A stretch of DNA of 64,000 bases, taken from Variovorax sp. N23 (lineage in GTDB: Bacteria > Pseudomonadota > Gammaproteobacteria > Burkholderiales > Burkholderiaceae_C). The notes below the pieces were generated by a model. The model saw nothing but the letters and a program-made list of their open reading frames with translations, had not been told where the DNA came from and did not search any database. Below, in pieces: positions 1 through 9,176 of this stretch (its first letter is position 1; each line of letters opens with the position of its first letter). A program made the translations under genes and the position numbers. The stretch spans positions 124,001-188,000 of the forward strand of contig NZ_JAOOPY010000007.1 in assembly GCF_025486315.1 (NCBI RefSeq), given 5' to 3'.

Positions 1-457
1 GTAGGAACAGGCCCTCGTGGAAGATCTCCAGCGCATCGGGCCCGGCGTTGACACCGCCGATGTCGACCACGTGCACGGTGGACGCGAAGAGCGCTACGGG
101 CCTGCCGTCGTGGAACACAGGTGTGACCATGACCACGTCGAACAGGTGGCCCGTTCCTTTCCACGGATCGTTGGTGACGAACACGTCGCCGTCGCGCATG
201 GTCTCGATGGGAAAGGCGCGCAGGAAGTGCAGCACCGAATCGGCCATCGAGTTGACATGGCCCGGCGTGCCGGTGACCGCCTGCGCGACCATGCGCCCGT
301 CGGGCAGGAACACACCGGCCGACAGATCGCCGGCCTCGCGCGTCGGCGTGCCGAAGGCGGTGCGGATGAGTGCCTGCGCCTGTTCTTCGACCACGGCGAG
401 CAGGCGGCTCCAGACCAGTTGCTGGCGCAGGGCCTGGCGGCCGGCGGAAGCCGTCAT
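1..457 (-). CDS. hyuB: Hydantoinase/oxoprolinase subunit B, N-terminal part (cut by window start)
   Basis: The first 152 codons of a HyuB-family protein. The family pairs with HyuA for ATP-dependent opening of cyclic amides (5-oxoproline, hydantoins). The visible part carries the family's typical text: DGRMVAQ, TGTPGHVNSM, and DVFVTNDPWKGTGHLFDVVM around residue 100. The start ATG at 457 overlaps the TGA of hyuA (shared ATGA), so the two are translationally coupled. It is the last visible gene of the long minus-strand operon, and the C-terminal three quarters lie outside the window. The exact substrate cannot be read; the neighbouring cysteine-dioxygenase-like and lyase genes suggest a cyclic sulfur amino acid such as a thiazolidine or thiazoline (inference). 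Confidence 0.9.
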   Translation of the reverse strand, partial: MTASAGRQALRQQLVWSRLLAVVEEQAQALIRTAFGTPTREAGDLSAGVFLPDGRMVAQAVTGTPGHVNSMADSVLHFLRAFPIETMRDGDVFVTNDPWKGTGHLFDVVMVTPVFHDGRPVALFASTVHVVDIGGVNAGPDALEIFHEGLFL

Positions 458-2601
458 GCGGCCTCCGCTTCGACGAGCTCGGCCCGGTCTTGCGGAGCCA
501 CGGTGGTGTCGTTCAGGACCAGCGCACCGAGGCGGCTGGCACGCGCCTCGAAGCCCGCGATCACGTGCGTGGTTGTCTCGTCTTCCACGACCAGCGCCGG
601 GCCTTCGATCCATCGGCCGGCACCGAGTGCGGTGCGTTCATAGATCGGCACCTCGGTCCACTGGCCCGCGTCTGCGTCGTACAGGCGGCGCGTGCCCGAC
701 GGCGCTGCGCGGCCGGTGTCGGCCACCACCTCGTCGGGCTCAGGCGCGGCGCGGCCGCCGGCCTCCACCGCGACCGACCAGCTTACCGCCTCGGCCGCGA
801 TATGCGGCAGGCTGCGGCCGTAGAGCGCGGCATAGCGTTCCTCGAAGCGCTGGTGCAACGCCTTGCTCGCGGCCGCGTCGAACTGGCCTTCGGGCAGCTC
901 GACCGGAATCTCGTGGCCCTGGCCCGCGTAGCGCATGAAGGCCTGCCGATGGCGCACCAGCGCGGCACCGGGCGCGGCGCGCAGCACCACGTCGTCGGCG
1001 GTGGCGGTGAGCTCGCCGAGCAGCTTATCGACAGCCGCGTGGTCGATGCGGTCCAGCCGCTGCGCGAGGCTGCGCACCGTCTGATACGCCACCGGCGCCC
1101 ACAGAAAGCCGAGCGCAGAACCGACACCGGCCGAGTTGGGAATCACCAGCCGTGCCACGCCCAGCTTGCGCGCGAGCAGCGCGGCATGCAGCGGCGCCGC
1201 ACCGCCGAAGGCGATGAGCGTGCTTTCTTCGGCCACCTTGCCGAGTTCGGACGCATGCACGCGCGCGGCGTTGGCCATGTTCTCGGTGACGACCTCGATC
1301 ACGGCTTGCGCGGCGGACTCGACGTCGAGGCCGGTCTGCGCGGCAAGGCCCTGCAGCAGCGCGTCGCGCGCACGCTGCGGGTCGAGCCGCACCTTGCCGA
1401 CGGCGAAGCGCGCCGGGTCGATTGTGCCTAGCGCGGCGTGCGCGTCGGTCACGGTGGGCAGCTCGCCGCCCAGGCCGTAGGCGGCCGGGCCGGGCGAGGA
1501 GCCCGCGCTGTCGGGCCCGACCTGCACCACGCCCAGGTGGTTCACGCGCGCGATCGAACCACCGCCTGCGCCGATCTCCACCATCTCGATGACCGGGATG
1601 CGAATGGGCAGGCCCGAGCCCTTCAGGTGCCGGTGCACCCGGCCGAACTCGAAGCTGCGGCTGATCTGCGGTTGGTAGTCGTCGATGAAGCAGATCTTGG
1701 CCGTGGTGCCGCCCATGTCAAAAGAGAGCGCGCGCGTAGCGCCGATCTGCTCGGCCACCTGGCGCGCCAGGACCGCACCGCCGGCCGGACCGGACTCGAC
1801 CAGTCGCACCGGTTCGTCGATGCCGGCCTGCAGCGTGGTGATGGCTCCGCCCGAGGTCATGAGGAAAGGTTCGGCGCGCAGGCCGAGCGCGCTGGCGCCT
1901 TCCTGCAGGCGGCGCAGGTAGCCCGCCACCTGCGGCTGCACATAGGCGTTGGCGCTGATGGTCGACAGGCGTTCGTACTCGCGGATCTCGGGGCACACGT
2001 CGGAGGCCAGCGACACCCACAGGCCGGGCGCGTGTTCGCGCAGCAACTCGCGCACGCGGCGCTCGTGCGTGGGGTTGGCATAGCCGTGCAGGAAGCACAC
2101 GGCCACGCTCTCGATGCCGTCGGCCAGCAGTTGCTTCGCGAGCACGGCCACTTGCGCTTCATCCAGCGGCGTGATCACGCGGCCGGCTGCGTCCACGCGC
2201 TCGACCACACCGTGGCGCCAGTGGCGCGGTACCAGCGGCGCGGGCTTGTCGAGGAACACGTCGTACTGCGCGAAGCGGTCTTCCAGGCCGATCTCCACCA
2301 GGTCGCGAAAGCCGTGCGTGGTGAGCAGCGCGGTGGGCGCGCCCTTGCGCTCGATCAGCGCGTTGGTGGCCAGCGTGGTGCCGAGGATCAGCAGGTCGAC
2401 GTCGGCCCAGCCGGCGCTGGCCTGCTGCAGCACTTCTTCCACGCCGCCGAGCACGGCCTGCTCGGGCGCGGTCGGCGTGGTGAGGACCTTCAGCGTGTGT
2501 TTCTCGTCGCCGCGCAGCAGCACCACGTCGGTGAAGGTGCCGCCGACGTCGACGGCGACACGCACGCGCGGGTCGGAGGATGGATGGGGGTTCGAGGCCA
2601 T
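454..2601 (-). CDS. hyuA: Hydantoinase/oxoprolinase subunit A
   Basis: A 715-residue HyuA/OplA-family ATPase subunit. The N-terminal Hydant_A_N domain starts with VDVGGTFTDVVLL (residues 16-28), the actin-like phosphate loop. A second glycine-rich phosphate site, FDMGGTTAKICFI, lies near residue 295, and GAGGGSIA near 347 is also typical. Length fits bacterial HyuA (about 690-720). It overlaps hyuB by 4 bp and begins 27 bp after the PLP lyase gene. With HyuB it should hydrolyse a cyclic amide using ATP. Family members act on hydantoins, 5-oxoproline or the cysteine prodrug 2-oxothiazolidine-4-carboxylate; the last would suit the sulfur context, but specificity is inference. Confidence 0.93.
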   Translation of the reverse strand: MASNPHPSSDPRVRVAVDVGGTFTDVVLLRGDEKHTLKVLTTPTAPEQAVLGGVEEVLQQASAGWADVDLLILGTTLATNALIERKGAPTALLTTHGFRDLVEIGLEDRFAQYDVFLDKPAPLVPRHWRHGVVERVDAAGRVITPLDEAQVAVLAKQLLADGIESVAVCFLHGYANPTHERRVRELLREHAPGLWVSLASDVCPEIREYERLSTISANAYVQPQVAGYLRRLQEGASALGLRAEPFLMTSGGAITTLQAGIDEPVRLVESGPAGGAVLARQVAEQIGATRALSFDMGGTTAKICFIDDYQPQISRSFEFGRVHRHLKGSGLPIRIPVIEMVEIGAGGGSIARVNHLGVVQVGPDSAGSSPGPAAYGLGGELPTVTDAHAALGTIDPARFAVGKVRLDPQRARDALLQGLAAQTGLDVESAAQAVIEVVTENMANAARVHASELGKVAEESTLIAFGGAAPLHAALLARKLGVARLVIPNSAGVGSALGFLWAPVAYQTVRSLAQRLDRIDHAAVDKLLGELTATADDVVLRAAPGAALVRHRQAFMRYAGQGHEIPVELPEGQFDAAASKALHQRFEERYAALYGRSLPHIAAEAVSWSVAVEAGGRAAPEPDEVVADTGRAAPSGTRRLYDADAGQWTEVPIYERTALGAGRWIEGPALVVEDETTTHVIAGFEARASRLGALVLNDTTVAPQDRAELVEAEAA

Positions 2602-2628
2602 GAGGTGAGGTGTTCGTATGGAGAGAAA

Positions 2629-3840
2629 TCAGCGCTGCGCCTTGGCAGCGGCGGCGGCAAAGGCCTGCGACAGGTCGGCGATCAGGTCCGCCGGGTCTTC
2701 AAGCCCGATGTGCAGCCGCACCGCCGGCGCGTCGCCGGTCCACTGCCGGTGCTCGCGCAGCCGCTCGGGCTGGGCGGCCAGCGCCAGGCTTTCGTAGCCG
2801 CCCCAGGACGCACCGATCCCGAAGAGCGCGAGCGCATCGACGAATGCGTCGGCCGCGGCCGGCGTGGCATGGCGGAACGCGAAGGTCACGAGGCCGCTGG
2901 CGCCGCTGAAGTCGCGCTTCCACAGCGCATGGCCCGGGTCGGAGGGCAGCGCCGGATAGAACACGCGCGCCACCTGCGGCTGTTGCTGCAGGAACTCGGC
3001 CACTGCGGTCGCGTGGCGCTGGTGCTGCGCGAGCCGCACAGGCAGCGTGCGCAGGCCGCGCAGCGCGAGGTAGGCGTCGTCGGCGCCGATGGTCAGGCCG
3101 AGCGCCTCGTAGGCGGTGGAGAGCTTGGCGGCCAGCGCCGGGCTGTCGACCACCACGATGCCCTGCATCAGATCGGAATGGCCCGAGATGTACTTGGTGG
3201 CTGCCTGGATCGAGATGTTCGCGCCCAGTGCCAGGGGCTTGTAGAACCAGCCGCCGCTCCAGGTGTTGTCGGTCGCGACCGTCACGCCGCGGTCGCGCGC
3301 GATGGCGCTGAGCGCCGGCAGGTCGAGCACCTCGTAGAGCAGCGAGCTCGGCGATTCGAGGTACAGCAGGCGCGTGTTGGGGCGGATGCGGCTTGTCAGG
3401 TCGTCGTGCGCGGGCGAGAAGTACTCGACCTTGATGCCCAGGCGCTGCAGCAGCGTGCTGTCGACGCGGCGCAGCGGCGCGTAAACGCCGTCGGCCACCA
3501 GCGCATGGTCGCCGGGCGATAGCAATGCGAGCAGCACCAGCGTGATGGCCGACAGGCCGGAGGGCGTGAGGAAGGCGCGATGCCCGCCTTCGAGGCCCGT
3601 CACCGCGTCTTCGAGCGCGCGGTGCGTGTCCAGCCCATGGCGGCCGTACGAGGCCACGCGCTCGCCGGCCGTGCGGCGGTGGTGGTAGTCGGCGTGCGCG
3701 GCGGTGTTCTCGAAGCGCACGGTGCTGGTTCGCACCACGGGCACGTTGACCGGGCCGCTGCCGTCGCGCAGGGCGGGCGCGCCAGCGTGCAGCAGGCGGG
3801 TGCCGGCGCCCAGCTTCTTTGCGCTCTTGCCCTCGCTCAT
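2629..3840 (-). CDS. Cys/Met metabolism PLP-dependent enzyme (cystathionine beta-lyase-like)
   Basis: A 403-residue member of the Cys/Met metabolism fold-type I PLP family. SYGRHG (65-70) carries the cofactor-contacting Tyr and Arg of the neighbouring subunit, VATDNTWSGG (188-197) holds the Asp that pairs with the pyridine nitrogen, and the Schiff-base lysine is K216 in ATKYISGHSD. The family includes cystathionine beta- and gamma-lyases and C-S lyases. DNTWSGG and the overall text resemble the MetC branch, so cleavage of a cysteine S-conjugate to thiol, pyruvate and ammonia is the best guess. Its ATG overlaps the TGA of the upstream cupin gene (ATGA), which supports co-translation. Substrate not determined. 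Confidence 0.85.
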   Translation of the reverse strand: MSEGKSAKKLGAGTRLLHAGAPALRDGSGPVNVPVVRTSTVRFENTAAHADYHHRRTAGERVASYGRHGLDTHRALEDAVTGLEGGHRAFLTPSGLSAITLVLLALLSPGDHALVADGVYAPLRRVDSTLLQRLGIKVEYFSPAHDDLTSRIRPNTRLLYLESPSSLLYEVLDLPALSAIARDRGVTVATDNTWSGGWFYKPLALGANISIQAATKYISGHSDLMQGIVVVDSPALAAKLSTAYEALGLTIGADDAYLALRGLRTLPVRLAQHQRHATAVAEFLQQQPQVARVFYPALPSDPGHALWKRDFSGASGLVTFAFRHATPAAADAFVDALALFGIGASWGGYESLALAAQPERLREHRQWTGDAPAVRLHIGLEDPADLIADLSQAFAAAAAKAQR

Positions 3841-4478
3841 GCCGCCACCTGGCTCGGCGTCATCTGCGTGGCGTTGTAGTTCACGACCGCGCCGGTCGCC
3901 AGGTTCACGCCGATGCGCTGCGAGAGCGTTTCCAGCGGCCGGCCATACAGGTGGAAGTGCAGCGTGGGCTGCTCGCCAATCACGTGGATGCTGTGCAGGT
4001 CGTCGGCCAGGAAGCCGATCGACGTGCCCGGCTGCACGGTCACTTCGCGGTCGAGTTCGAGCCTGGCCACGGCGGGGTCGCTGCCGTCGTCGGTGCGGCG
4101 GTAGACGCGGTTCTCTTCCTGGCCCTCGACCGCAACGATGGTGGCCCAGGTCGTGTGGTTGTGCGGAATCGAGGTCTTGCCGGGGTTGATGGAGTTCAGG
4201 TAGAGCGCCACGCCGTCGTCGCCGTCCGCGGGGTTGAGGCGGTAGCGCGTGGAGGCGCCGACGCCCTCGTCGATGGCGGGCGGCGGAAAGTCGGCACGGG
4301 TGAACAGCGCGCTGTGCGAGGCCAGCTGTTCGAGCCGCGCCGTGATGCGCGCGAGCACCTCGCGGTCGAAGGGCTGCGTGGCGGCGATGGCGCGCACGTC
4401 GTTCAGAGCCTGGTCAATGGCGGCGCGGCGTTGGGGGGCGACGTCCGCGGAAGAAGGGGTGGAGGTTGCTGTTGTCAT
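3837..4478 (-). CDS. Cysteine dioxygenase-like cupin
   Basis: A 213-residue protein of the cysteine dioxygenase type I/cupin family, which oxidises a thiol to a sulfinate with O2 and non-haem iron. The iron-binding His pair is IPHNHTTWATIV (H106 and H108); a later cluster, DLHSIHVIG (H162, H165) and HFHLYGRPLE, supplies the third His. I chose the ATG at 4478. An in-frame ATG at 4583 would add 35 proline/arginine-rich residues and overlap the ABC ATPase gene. It overlaps the lyase gene by 4 bp. Its place beside a C-S lyase and HyuAB suggests a catabolic route through cysteine or a 3-mercapto acid. Cysteine versus mercaptopropionate specificity cannot be told by eye. Confidence 0.82.
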   Translation of the reverse strand: MTTATSTPSSADVAPQRRAAIDQALNDVRAIAATQPFDREVLARITARLEQLASHSALFTRADFPPPAIDEGVGASTRYRLNPADGDDGVALYLNSINPGKTSIPHNHTTWATIVAVEGQEENRVYRRTDDGSDPAVARLELDREVTVQPGTSIGFLADDLHSIHVIGEQPTLHFHLYGRPLETLSQRIGVNLATGAVVNYNATQMTPSQVAA

Positions 4479-4503
4479 GGTTCTTGGGGGAAGCAAGGTG
4501 GGT

Positions 4504-5379
4504 TCAGAGTGCGAAGCGCAGCCGCTCGAATGGCAGCGTCTCGGAGAATGGGGCCGGCAGGGCCCGCGGCATCGGCGAGGCACGCTGGCCTTCGCCCAGC
4601 GCGCGGTGCAGGAAGGCGCGGGTGCGCTCGCTCTCGGGCGCGCCGAAGATCCGTGCCGCCGGCCCGTGCTCGACGATCACGCCGGCCTCGGTGAAGTACA
4701 CGGTGTCGCTGATCTCCTCGGCAAAGCGCATCTCGTGCGTGACCAGCACGCAGGTCAGGCCGTCGCGCACCAGGTCGCGGATGACGGTGAGCACTTCGCC
4801 CACGGTCTCGGGGTCGAGCGCGGAGGTCACCTCGTCGAACAGCATCAGCTCGGGCCGCATGGCCAGCGCGCGCGCGATGGCCACGCGCTGCTGCTGCCCG
4901 CCCGACAGTTCGCCGGGGTAGGCCGCTTCCTTGTGCGACAGGCGCACCTTGTCGAGCAGCGCGCGCGCGTCGCGCTCGGCCGTGGCGCGGTCGCGGCCGG
5001 CCACGCGGGTGGGTGCGATGACGAGGTTCTCAAGCACCGTGAGGTGCGGGAACAGGTTGTATTGCTGGAACACGAAGCCCACGCGCTTGCGCAGCGCGAT
5101 GAGCTCGGCCTCGGTGCGCAGCGTGTCTACGCGCGTGGCGGCCACGCGGATCTCGCCGCGCTGCGGGCGCAGCAGCCCGGTGATGCAACGCAGGATGGTC
5201 GACTTGCCTGATCCCGAGGGGCCGATGATCGACACCGCCTGGCCGCGCTGCACCTCGAAGTCGATGCCCTTGAGCACCGGGTTGGCGCCGAAGGACAGGT
5301 GCACCTCATGCAGGGAGACCAGCGGTGCGTTCGCCGCGGTGGCAGGCGCGGCGGCAAGGAGGGAGTCAGTGGCGTTCAT
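4504..5379 (-). CDS. Polar amino-acid ABC transporter ATPase
   Basis: A 291-residue ATPase of the GlnQ/HisP group, powering import with the two permeases encoded just upstream. Walker A is GPSGSGKST (about 53-61), the Q-loop segment is FVFQQYNLFPHLTV, the signature is [14 protein letters not shown], Walker B is LMLFDEVTSALD and the switch is VTHEM. The usual DEPTSALD reads DEVTSALD here, a known variant. It carries about 20 extra N-terminal and 30 extra C-terminal residues compared with the ~245-residue norm. Its start overlaps the end of the upstream permease by 14 bp, showing co-expression. Confidence 0.93.
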   Translation of the reverse strand: MNATDSLLAAAPATAANAPLVSLHEVHLSFGANPVLKGIDFEVQRGQAVSIIGPSGSGKSTILRCITGLLRPQRGEIRVAATRVDTLRTEAELIALRKRVGFVFQQYNLFPHLTVLENLVIAPTRVAGRDRATAERDARALLDKVRLSHKEAAYPGELSGGQQQRVAIARALAMRPELMLFDEVTSALDPETVGEVLTVIRDLVRDGLTCVLVTHEMRFAEEISDTVYFTEAGVIVEHGPAARIFGAPESERTRAFLHRALGEGQRASPMPRALPAPFSETLPFERLRFAL

Positions 5380-6184
5380 GGCGGCGTTCCAGCGCGCGGG
5401 TGGCGCGGGCGATCGGGTAGCAGTAGGCGAAGAACAGGCCCAGCAGCGTGCAATAGACGAGGATGGTGAAGTCGGTGCGCGCCACGGTGTTGCTGGCGAT
5501 CTGCGCCGTGTCCACCACGTCGTGCACGCCCACCAGCGAGGCCAGTGAGGTGCTCATGGTGATGCTGGCGTAGAGGTTCATCCAGGGCGGCAGCATGCGC
5601 CGCACGCATTGCGGCAGCACGATCAGGCGGAAGATCTCGCCGCGGCGGAAGGCCAGGGACTGCGCGGCCTCCCACTGCGCGCTCGGGATTGACTGGATCG
5701 CGCCGCGGAAGATCTCCGCCACGATGGCGCTGGCCGGTAGCGCCAGCCCCAGCACCACCTTGATCCAGTCGGGGAAGGGGACGATCCATCTCGCGACCTG
5801 CAGCTCGAACGGGAACACGTAGGTGGTGAAGTAGATGAGCACTAGCACCGGCGCGTTGCGAAAAACCTGCACGTACCAGCGCACCAGCACGCGCAGCGCG
5901 CGCGAGGGAGACAGGGACAGTGCGCCGATCGCCAGCCCGGCGAGCGTGCCCAGCGCCATTGCCAGCACGCTGATCTCGATGTTGACCAGCAGCCCGCGGA
6001 GCAACACCGGCAGCCAGCGCCAGAGGTGGGTCACGACGGCCGGCGTGCTGCCGGTGGCGCTCCAGAACGTGAGCACCGCGGCCACGCCGAGAGCGGCCAG
6101 CGTCCAGGGATTGCGCCACGGGCCGGCATCTGCACCGGCCGCCGCCGGTCGGCCCGCGGGGTTCAGGGCGTGTTCACTGGCCAT
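5366..6184 (-). CDS. Polar amino-acid ABC transporter permease
   Basis: A 272-residue HisM/HisQ-type permease with about five to six hydrophobic segments, starting with the helix at residues 29-45. The coupling loop that contacts the ATPase is visible as QWEAAQSLAFRRGEIFRLIVLPQ (EAA motif; the typical G is degenerate), followed by SLASLVGVHDVV. It overlaps both neighbours (11 bp with the upstream permease, 14 bp with the ATPase). With that partner permease it forms the heterodimeric channel for the binding proteins encoded upstream. Confidence 0.92.
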   Translation of the reverse strand: MASEHALNPAGRPAAAGADAGPWRNPWTLAALGVAAVLTFWSATGSTPAVVTHLWRWLPVLLRGLLVNIEISVLAMALGTLAGLAIGALSLSPSRALRVLVRWYVQVFRNAPVLVLIYFTTYVFPFELQVARWIVPFPDWIKVVLGLALPASAIVAEIFRGAIQSIPSAQWEAAQSLAFRRGEIFRLIVLPQCVRRMLPPWMNLYASITMSTSLASLVGVHDVVDTAQIASNTVARTDFTILVYCTLLGLFFAYCYPIARATRALERRHERH

Positions 6185-6920
6185 AGCCGGGCATCCTCCA
6201 GCGTCGTTCGAGCCAGCGGCCCGCCAGGCTCACCAGCCAGGTCAGCAGGCCGAAGTACAGCAGGATCAGCAGCAGCAGCTCGAGCACGTTGTCGCGCTGC
6301 GTCCAGATCATGATCGACTCATAGGTCACGTCACCCACGGCGATGGCGGAGGCCACCGCCGTCATCTTCACCAGGTCCACCAGGTTGTTGACCAGCGAGG
6401 GCAGGGCGAAGCGCACCGCCAGCGGCAGCTCCACGCGGGCAAGCAGTTGCCGCTGTGAAAAGCCCAACGAGCGCGCGGCCTCGAGCGTCACGCGCGGCAC
6501 CGCCTCGATGCCGGCTCGCAGCGCTTCGGCATGGAACGCACCCTTGTGCAGCGACACCACGATCACCACCCAGACGAAGGGACCGAGCGGGTTGGTGCCG
6601 CCCAGTGGTTTCAATTGCTGGGTGATGAGCATGTTGAGCACGAGGAAGGCGCAGTACAGCTGCACCAGCGTCGGCGTGTTGCGCGTGACCTCCACGAAAG
6701 CGCGCGCCGGCCGTGCCAGCCAGGGGCGGCCCGACGTCAGCGCCGCGGCGATCGCCACGCCTGAGAGCAGGCTGCCCGGAATGGTCAGCAGGCACAGCTG
6801 CAGCGTCACGCCCAGGCCGCGCACGAAGGCCTGGCGCTCGCCCGCGTCGAGCGCGAAGGCATAGTTCAAGCCCAGCGGCTTGAGCGCCGCCACCAGGGCC
6901 GGGAGCAGGCCGTCGGTCAT
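6174..6920 (-). CDS. Polar amino-acid ABC transporter permease
   Basis: A 248-residue permease of the His/Glu/Gln family. The EAA coupling loop reads VTLEAARSLGFSQRQLLARVELPLA, followed by VNNLVDLVKMTAVASAIAV. The ATG at 6920 lies 4 bp past the stop of the aminotransferase gene. An in-frame extension further upstream would run through the aminotransferase gene in another frame, so it is not used. It overlaps the next permease by 11 bp. Confidence 0.92.
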   Translation of the reverse strand: MTDGLLPALVAALKPLGLNYAFALDAGERQAFVRGLGVTLQLCLLTIPGSLLSGVAIAAALTSGRPWLARPARAFVEVTRNTPTLVQLYCAFLVLNMLITQQLKPLGGTNPLGPFVWVVIVVSLHKGAFHAEALRAGIEAVPRVTLEAARSLGFSQRQLLARVELPLAVRFALPSLVNNLVDLVKMTAVASAIAVGDVTYESIMIWTQRDNVLELLLLILLYFGLLTWLVSLAGRWLERRWRMPGYGQ

Positions 6921-6924
6921 CGGC

Positions 6925-8185
6925 TCACGGGGCCACGGCGATGGCGGCTGCGGGCGCAGGCGCAGCAAGCCGCAGCGCACCGACCGCACGTGCGATGCGT
7001 TGCACGGCCTCGGCCAGCACCGCGTCGCTGGCGGCGATGGATACGCGGAAGTAGGGCGAGAGGCCATAGGCCGCGCCGTCCACCACGGCCACCCCCTCGG
7101 CATCGAGCAGCCAGTCCACCACGTCGGCATCGGAGGCGATCGGTCGCCCGTCCGGCCGCAACCGGCCGATGAGTGCGCCGCAACGCACGTAGGCGAAGAA
7201 GGCGCCCTGCGGCGCCAGCAGCGACAGGCCGGGCACGGCTTGCAGCGCCTCGGCCACGAAAGCCGCACGCCGTGCATAGGCTGCGCGCGAGGCGCTCACG
7301 AAATTCTGATCCTCGGCATCCAGCGCCCAGGCGGTGGCGGCCTGCCCGATGGCGTTCGGCCCGCTCGAGGCCTGCGACTGGATCACCTCCATCGCCCGCA
7401 CCAGCGCCTGCGGTCCGGCGCCCCAGCCGATGCGCCAGCCGGTCATCGCATAGGTCTTGGATGCACCGTTGACCAGCAGCGTGCGCTCGCGCAGGTCGGG
7501 TGCGACGTGCAGCAGGTGCGCCGGCCGTTCGGGCGTGAACCAGATGTGTTCGTAGATTTCGTCCCACAGCACGAGCACGCGCGGATGGCGACGCACCACC
7601 TGGGGCCAGTGCGGCGAGTTCGTCGGCGGTGTAGACGGCGCCGCTGGGGTTGCCCGGTGAGTTCAGGATCAACCAGCGCGTGCGTGCGGTGAGCGCGTTC
7701 TCCAGCGCCTGCGGCGTCAGCTTGAAAGCGCTGGCCTCGTCGGCCGGCACGATCACCGCCGTACCCTCGTTCACCGCCACGATGTCGGGAAAGGATGGCC
7801 AGTACGGGGCGGGCAGCACCACTTCGTCGCCCGCGTCCAGCGTGGCGGCCAGCGCATTGAAGATCACCTGCTTCGCGCCGTTGGAGACGATCAGTTGCGA
7901 CGGCGGGTAGTCGAGCGCGTTCTCGCGCCGGTACTTGGCGCTGATCGCCCGGCGCAGCGTGGCCGTGCCGGCCGTCGGCGTGTACTTGGTCTCGCCGCGC
8001 ACCATGGCGGCGATGGCGGCATTCTTGATCGGCTGCGGCGTGTCGAAGTCGGGCTCGCCGGCGGTCAGCACCAGCACGTCGTGCCCCTGCGCGATCAAGG
8101 CCGAGGCGCGTGCGCTGGCCGCGGCGTTAGGCGAGAGCTTCACGCGTTGCACTCGGCGGGACAGTGGGAAGGAGTGGGTCGTCAT
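6925..8185 (-). pseudogene. Class I aminotransferase (AspC family), interrupted by a +1 frameshift
   Basis: Together the two frames encode a complete PLP aminotransferase of about 419 residues. The first part (from ATG 8185) has TAGEPDFDTPQPIKNAA, NGAKQVIFNALAA and LNSPGNPSGAVYTADELAALA. The second part continues VLVLWDEIYEHIWF, then the Schiff-base motif GASKTYAMTGWRIGWG. The frame changes at a run of four G (7602-7605 on the plus strand); three G would restore one open frame of 1260 bp. Everything else is intact, so this is either a recent mutation or a homopolymer sequencing error. The likely role is deamination of the imported amino acid. It lies between the importer genes and their binding-protein genes. 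Confidence 0.85.
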
Positions 8186-8211
8186 GATGTCGCTTCGGGG
8201 CTGTCGGGTGC

Positions 8212-9078
8212 CTATTGCGCACGCCCTTCGAAGGGCGCCCGGTCGTACTGGCCTCGCCGTGCCTTCTGGTTGGCGGCGACGAAATACGCATCCGGCACGC
8301 CATACTTCTTTGACAGCGTGACCAGCAGGCCGCTGCGGTGCCACTCCTGGATCGCCTGGTCGACAGAGGCCTGGGTGTCGGCTTCGTTGCGCCGCGTCCA
8401 GACCACGGTGGGCGAAGGGATCAGCTGGTCCTGCGTGGCGAGCTCGAAGTCGGTCCATTCGGCTGCGCTCGCTCCGGTCAGCGTCTGCAGCATCGCCGGC
8501 TGGATGTGGACCGAGGCCGCGCAGGTGCCGCCCTTGAGCGCCAGCAGCGATTCAGGGATGCCCTTGAGGCCCTTGACCACCGCGCCGTAGGTTTCCTGCA
8601 ACGGCTTCGCAAAGTTGCTGCCCTGCGAGACGCAGGCGACCTTGCCACGCAGGTCTTCCCACTTGTGGATGCCACTGTTCTTGGCCACGATGGCCGCGCC
8701 GCCGACCAGGTTGTAGGGCGTGGGTGCGAAGCTCAGGATCTCGCTGCGTTCCTGCGTCCACTGGATGTTGGCGATCAGCAGATCGACCTTGCCGGCCTGC
8801 AGGAACTGCACCCGTGTCGAAGCATGCACCGGCACCACTTCCAGCTCGACGCCCAGGCGCTTGGCGATGTCGCGCGCCAGATCGGTCTGGAAGCCCCCCA
8901 CTTTGCCGGTGGCGGTGTCGAGTAGGCCGAAGGGCGGCTCTGGCGCATCGACGCCGACGGACAACTTGCCGCGTTGCTTGATCTTGTCGAGCGTGGCGTC
9001 GGCATGGGCCGTGGCCGCGAGGCCGACGGCCAGCAGCGTGAGCGCGCAGAGAGCGCGTGGAAAGCGAGTGAATTTCAT
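8212..9078 (-). CDS. Polar amino-acid ABC transporter substrate-binding protein
   Basis: A 288-residue SBP_bac_3 protein. The Sec signal peptide (FPRALCALTLLAVGLAATAHA) is followed by the family start ATLDKIKQRGKLSVGVDAPEPPFG. The later LLIANIQWTQERSEILSFAPTPY matches the family's TxTxERxxxxxFS-type region. I prefer the ATG at 9078 because AGGA sits at a good distance from it; an ATG at 9087 would add three residues but sits right on that sequence. A second, similar binding protein is encoded 98 bp upstream, so the same membrane unit may serve two ligands. Confidence 0.9.
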   Translation of the reverse strand: MKFTRFPRALCALTLLAVGLAATAHADATLDKIKQRGKLSVGVDAPEPPFGLLDTATGKVGGFQTDLARDIAKRLGVELEVVPVHASTRVQFLQAGKVDLLIANIQWTQERSEILSFAPTPYNLVGGAAIVAKNSGIHKWEDLRGKVACVSQGSNFAKPLQETYGAVVKGLKGIPESLLALKGGTCAASVHIQPAMLQTLTGASAAEWTDFELATQDQLIPSPTVVWTRRNEADTQASVDQAIQEWHRSGLLVTLSKKYGVPDAYFVAANQKARRGQYDRAPFEGRAQ

Positions 9079-9176
9079 GGAAAGCATTCCTCATCCCGCG
9101 CGAGCGCGGGTTGGTCGAGACACGGAAGACGTGAAACAGGGGGCCGGCCGCGATGGCCCTGCCGGCGGAGCACCGC

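Noticed and set aside
1438..3522. Very long plus-strand open frame (694 codons) opposite hyuA and the PLP lyase gene
   Set aside because: It is His/Arg/Gly-rich shadow coding caused by high GC. The minus-strand frames match known families with all motifs.
4479..4583. Upstream extension of the cysteine-dioxygenase-like gene
   Set aside because: It adds Pro/Arg-rich residues and overlaps the ATPase gene. The ATG at 4478 matches the family start better.
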